Assembly: GCA_934196075.1 (NCBI GenBank)
Contig: CAKPVW010000065.1
Span: 1 to 8,573 of the forward strand
DNA from: an uncultured Anaerovibrio sp.
GTDB lineage: Bacteria; Bacillota; Negativicutes; Selenomonadales; Selenomonadaceae
Direction of reading: 5' to 3'
DNA length: 8,573 bases
The notes under the pieces are model-generated. The model had not been told where the DNA came from. It searched no databases and saw only the letters and a list, made by a program, of their open reading frames with translations. Shown piece after piece: positions 6,525 through 8,573 of this stretch. Position 1 is the stretch's first letter, and each line of letters starts with the position of its first letter. The position numbers were made by a program, and so were the translations under genes.

Positions 6525-7733
6525 TTATGCTTCCTCATAGGACTCAGCCTCTGTTGGAGAAGTCTCCGCTGGTGCCTCCTGCTGCTCATCCTGCTCCTGA
6601 CCCAGCTCCGCCAGAATGTCATCAGCTAAATCATCATCTTCTACAGGAGCAGCTTCTTCCTGCTGAGCCTGAGATTCACTCTTGATATCAATCTTCCAGC
6701 CAGTAAGCTTGGCTGCCAAACGAGCATTCTGGCCTTCCTTGCCGATAGCCAAAGAAAGCTGATTGTCCGGAACTACTACCTTGGACATCTTTTCGTCCTC
6801 ATCTACATCTACACTGATTACCTTGGCAGGGCTCAAGGCGTGAGCAATATAGATGGCAGGATTCTCGTCCCACTCTACAATATCAATCTTTTCATTGTGA
6901 AGTCCGTCTACAATGGTCTGTACACGGAATCCTCTGTGACCTACACAGGAACCAATAGGGTCAACCCCTTCTTCTCTAGCACAAACGGCAATCTTGGAGC
7001 GCATACCAGCTTCACGAGCTACGGATTTAATCTCCACAGTACCATCGTGAATCTCAGGTACTTCCAACTCGAAGAGACGCTTCAAAAGGTCTGGATGGGT
7101 ACGGGACAGGGTAACCTGAGGGCCCTTGGCACTGTTCTTTACCTCTATAACAATTGCCTTGATGCGGCTGTTTACCACATATTCCTCTGTAGGAATCTGC
7201 TCAGCTGGAGGCATAATAGCCTCTGTTTTGCCCAAATCGATGTATACGTTTCTATTTTCTACCCGCTGAATAATACCAGTTACAACTTCATTCTCCCGCT
7301 CAGAGAATTCGTTGTAAATCATGCCACGCTCAGCTTCGCGAATACGCTGTACCACTACCTGCTTGGCATTCTGAGCTGCGATACGGCCAAAGTTGGCAGG
7401 AGTAACCTCAACCTCCAGAGTATCACCTACCTGATAATTTGGTGAAATCTTGCGGGCCATAGCTAGAGAAATCTCCTGTACTGGATCCTCAACCTCATCT
7501 ACTACAGTCTTGATGGCATATACATGATAACTGCCGGAAATGCGATCCATATTTACCCGGACATTCTGGGCAGAATTAAAATTTTTCTTGTAGGCTGTCA
7601 CCAAGGCATCCTCAATAGCGTCAAAGATAATCTCTGGGTTGATACCTTTCTCCAAGCCCAGCTCCTTGAATGCTGTCATAAATCCACAATCTTTATCTTC
7701 TGCAGCCTTTACTTTTTTTGTTCTGGTAGCCAC
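6525..7733 (-). CDS. nusA: Transcription termination/antitermination protein NusA
   Basis: NusA binds RNA polymerase and promotes pausing, intrinsic termination and antitermination. The 402-residue protein shows an N-terminal polymerase-binding domain (about 15-135), an S1 domain (about 145-210), KH1 with GHRG at 265-268, and KH2 with GKEG at 331-334 followed by QNARLAAKLTGWKIDI. A strongly acidic tail (about 355-402, rich in E, D, Q and A) follows in place of the C-terminal repeats of proteobacterial NusA. The start is GTG, with AGGAGG 10 nt upstream. This gives about 12-18 residues more than many homologues, whose N-terminus would align near Met19 (MTAFKELGLEKG). The good ribosome-binding site favours the longer form. 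The stop and the next start are one base apart (TAATATG), implying coupled translation with rnpM. Confidence 0.97.
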   Translation of the reverse strand: MATRTKKVKAAEDKDCGFMTAFKELGLEKGINPEIIFDAIEDALVTAYKKNFNSAQNVRVNMDRISGSYHVYAIKTVVDEVEDPVQEISLAMARKISPNYQVGDTLEVEVTPANFGRIAAQNAKQVVVQRIREAERGMIYNEFSERENEVVTGIIQRVENRNVYIDLGKTEAIMPPAEQIPTEEYVVNSRIKAIVIEVKNSAKGPQVTLSRTHPDLLKRLFELEVPEIHDGTVEIKSVAREAGMRSKIAVCAREEGVDPIGSCVGHRGFRVQTIVDGLHNEKIDIVEWDENPAIYIAHALSPAKVISVDVDEDEKMSKVVVPDNQLSLAIGKEGQNARLAAKLTGWKIDIKSESQAQQEEAAPVEDDDLADDILAELGQEQDEQQEAPAETSPTEAESYEEA

Positions 7734-7783
7734 TTTTTATTAACCTCCTAAATTTCATGACTGGTTACCAATCATTTGGTTTC

Positions 7784-8227
7784 TTAAAAATCTATATGCA
7801 GGTTCACCTTGGCTACCTTGTCCATTGGAATAGCCATCTCACCTACATTGATGGTTTCCCCATCGTAGGCACTGAGTGTTCCTGTTACAACCTTTTTGCC
7901 ATCTATAGGTGCAAAGAGGCTTACGTCAATTTCCTTGCCCATTTCCCGCTGAAAATCTCTTGGCTTTTTCAGCTCTCTATCTAGGCCGGGGGAAGATACC
8001 TCCAAAATATAGCTGGTCTTTATCAGATCCTGAGCATCCAGAATCTCCTCCAGCCTTCTGCTGATATCTTGACAATCATCCAGATCTACGCCTCCCTCTT
8101 TGTCAATAAAGACACGCAGGTACCAGTCACGTTCCTTTACGTAATCAACTGCTACCAGCTCCAGAGCCGTATTTTCCAGCAACTCGTCTACAATTCTCTC
8201 AACCTCTGTTTCAATTCTACCAGCCAA
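7784..8227 (-). CDS. rimP: Ribosome maturation factor RimP
   Basis: RimP is a cytoplasmic protein that binds the 30S subunit and assists maturation of the S12/central pseudoknot region. The 147-residue product matches the usual family length. It has an N-terminal alpha/beta domain (about 1-85), the family signature LEVSSPGLDR at 75-84, and a C-terminal SH3-like beta-barrel domain (about 90-147). The start is a TTG codon. It is preceded by a strong AAGGAGGG ribosome-binding site with about 8 nt spacing, and no ATG in frame fits better. It is the first gene of the operon, 50 nt ahead of nusA, which matches the order known in most bacteria. Expression depends on the promoter and leader hairpin just upstream. 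Identification is secure. Confidence 0.96.
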   Translation of the reverse strand: MAGRIETEVERIVDELLENTALELVAVDYVKERDWYLRVFIDKEGGVDLDDCQDISRRLEEILDAQDLIKTSYILEVSSPGLDRELKKPRDFQREMGKEIDVSLFAPIDGKKVVTGTLSAYDGETINVGEMAIPMDKVAKVNLHIDF

Positions 8228-8266
8228 GCCAATCTCCCTCCTTAATGAAAATTCCTATCTTATTTC

Positions 8267-8296
8267 AAAGAAAAGAGTGGGTGAAACACCCACTCT
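8267..8296 (-). terminator. Intrinsic-terminator-like hairpin in the rimP leader (putative attenuator)
   Basis: On the minus strand AGAGTGGGTG, a TTT loop and CACCCACTCT form a perfect 10-bp stem (8296-8274), followed by a T-rich tract with one C (TTTTCTTT, reading through 8267). It sits about 20-50 nt downstream of the predicted start of the operon transcript and before the rimP ribosome-binding site. It would therefore stop transcripts from the operon's own promoter as well as read-through from upstream. In E. coli the operon's product NusA feeds back on its own operon through leader termination. A similar loop here is plausible but inferred. Confidence 0.75.
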
Positions 8297-8324
8297 GCTA
8301 AGACTTAAATTAATTGCTACGCTT

Positions 8325-8353
8325 ATTATAGCATTTCTAAATAGGTATGTAAA
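8325..8353 (-). promoter_or_regulatory. Promoter of the rimP-nusA-infB operon
   Basis: On the minus strand TTTACA (8353-8348) is followed by a 17-bp spacer and TATAAT (8330-8325). A TGC directly precedes the -10, making an extended -10 (TGCTATAAT). This is a near-consensus housekeeping sigma-A promoter. Transcription should start near 8318, giving a leader of about 90 nt before rimP. Confidence 0.85.
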
Positions 8354-8362
8354 TACCTATTT
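8339..8362. promoter_or_regulatory. Inverted repeat (putative operator) over the rimP -35 box
   Basis: Two perfect 9-bp arms, AAATAGGTA (8339-8347) and TACCTATTT (8354-8362), flank six bases that are exactly the -35 hexamer. The dyad lies upstream of the expected start site, so it is not an RNA hairpin of the rimP message. A repressor bound there would block RNA polymerase. The binding protein is unknown. The symmetry is direct observation; operator function is inference. Confidence 0.5.
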
Positions 8363-8371
8363 GCATATTAA

Positions 8372-8572
8372 TCAAAATTTACACCTGACCTTTACAGTAC
8401 CATTTTTTATGAGCAATAGCGCACTAACCATAAGCAAAAATATATTTGGTAGTTTTCCACGTTGCAATGAATAAAAAGTATTACCTAAATTCTGATTTGT
8501 AGAGCTATACACCTCAGGTTTTTCGAGAGACAGCCTGCGGTCATAACGACTTTTGCTCTGTCGGCTAAATGA
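8372..8572 (-). CDS. C-terminal part of an unrecognised protein (runs off the window)
   Basis: A reading frame is open from the right edge of the window for 66 codons and ends in TGA. Its start lies outside the window. The peptide begins basic and polar (SFSRQSKSRYDRR), then carries a short hydrophobic stretch (residues about 41-55, LPNIFLLMVSALLLI) near the C-terminus, and ends KVRCKF. I do not recognise the family. It is not the C-terminus of PolC or ProS, which often precede rimP in Bacillota. In its favour, it is on the same strand as the operon and its stop falls just 18 bp upstream of the rimP -35 box, the usual position for an upstream gene end. Against it, 66 open codons in AT-rich DNA can occur by chance and no family motif is visible. 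No separate terminator follows it before the rimP promoter. Confidence 0.35.
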   Translation of the reverse strand, partial: SFSRQSKSRYDRRLSLEKPEVYSSTNQNLGNTFYSLQRGKLPNIFLLMVSALLLIKNGTVKVRCKF

Positions 8573-8573
8573 C

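Noticed and set aside
6524..6622. Longer N-terminus for rnpM overlapping nusA
   Set aside because: The extra 33 residues are a shifted frame of the acidic NusA tail and lack family similarity. The ATG at 6523 has a good ribosome-binding site.
7749..7783. Small ACCAA/TTGGT hairpin between rimP and nusA
   Set aside because: Only 5 bp and no T-tract, too weak to call a terminator or regulatory element.
8440..8573. Possible structured RNA (small hairpins near CTGAGGTGTATAGCTC)
   Set aside because: Stems are only 4-5 bp with mismatched loops, there is no tRNA-like or tmRNA-like conserved core, and a reading frame covers the region.

Overview
The window is dominated by the conserved bacterial transcription/translation operon rimP-nusA-rnpM(ylxR)-ylxQ-infB-rbfA, read entirely on the minus strand (right to left). 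Gene order, the presence of YlxR and an L7Ae-type YlxQ, strong AGGAGG-type ribosome-binding sites, TTG/GTG starts and an Asn/Arg-rich IF2 linker point to a low-to-mid GC member of the Bacillota. A Negativicutes/Selenomonadales relative is my best guess, but that is inference and not proven by the sequence.

Right end (8228-8573): a partial minus-strand reading frame of unknown function runs in from outside the window and stops at 8372. It is followed at once by a strong promoter for the operon (TTTACA-17-TATAAT with extended -10 TGC). A perfect inverted repeat is centred on the -35 box, and an intrinsic-terminator-like hairpin sits in the leader before rimP. Positions 3029-8227 hold the six genes, tightly packed and partly translationally coupled (TAATATG, TGATG and TAATG junctions). 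They end at a terminator with a cUUCGg tetraloop just after rbfA.

Middle (1866-2983): an AT-rich gene for a Fic-domain protein with an inhibitory helix motif and a C-terminal DNA-binding-like domain sits between rbfA and nrnA, which are usually neighbours. Its promoter lies inside a striking four-copy, mirror-symmetric operator (TAAGGGAAT sites). nrnA (oligoribonuclease/pAp phosphatase) follows 28 nt after fic and appears to depend on the fic promoter.

Left end (1-901): instead of the usual truB, nrnA is followed by a nitroreductase-family gene flanked by 32-bp inverted repeats. Downstream of it lie a multi-hairpin element that resembles an IS200/IS605-type end, a strong intrinsic terminator and a perfect 34-bp palindrome. 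This end looks like accessory or rearranged DNA attached to the core operon.

Functionally, RimP and RbfA mature the 30S subunit, NusA controls elongation and termination, RnpM and YlxQ are small RNA-binding proteins, and IF2 starts translation. The most novel-looking signals are the fic operator, the fic insertion that places nrnA under that promoter, the rimP leader attenuator, and the inverted-repeat-flanked nitroreductase.
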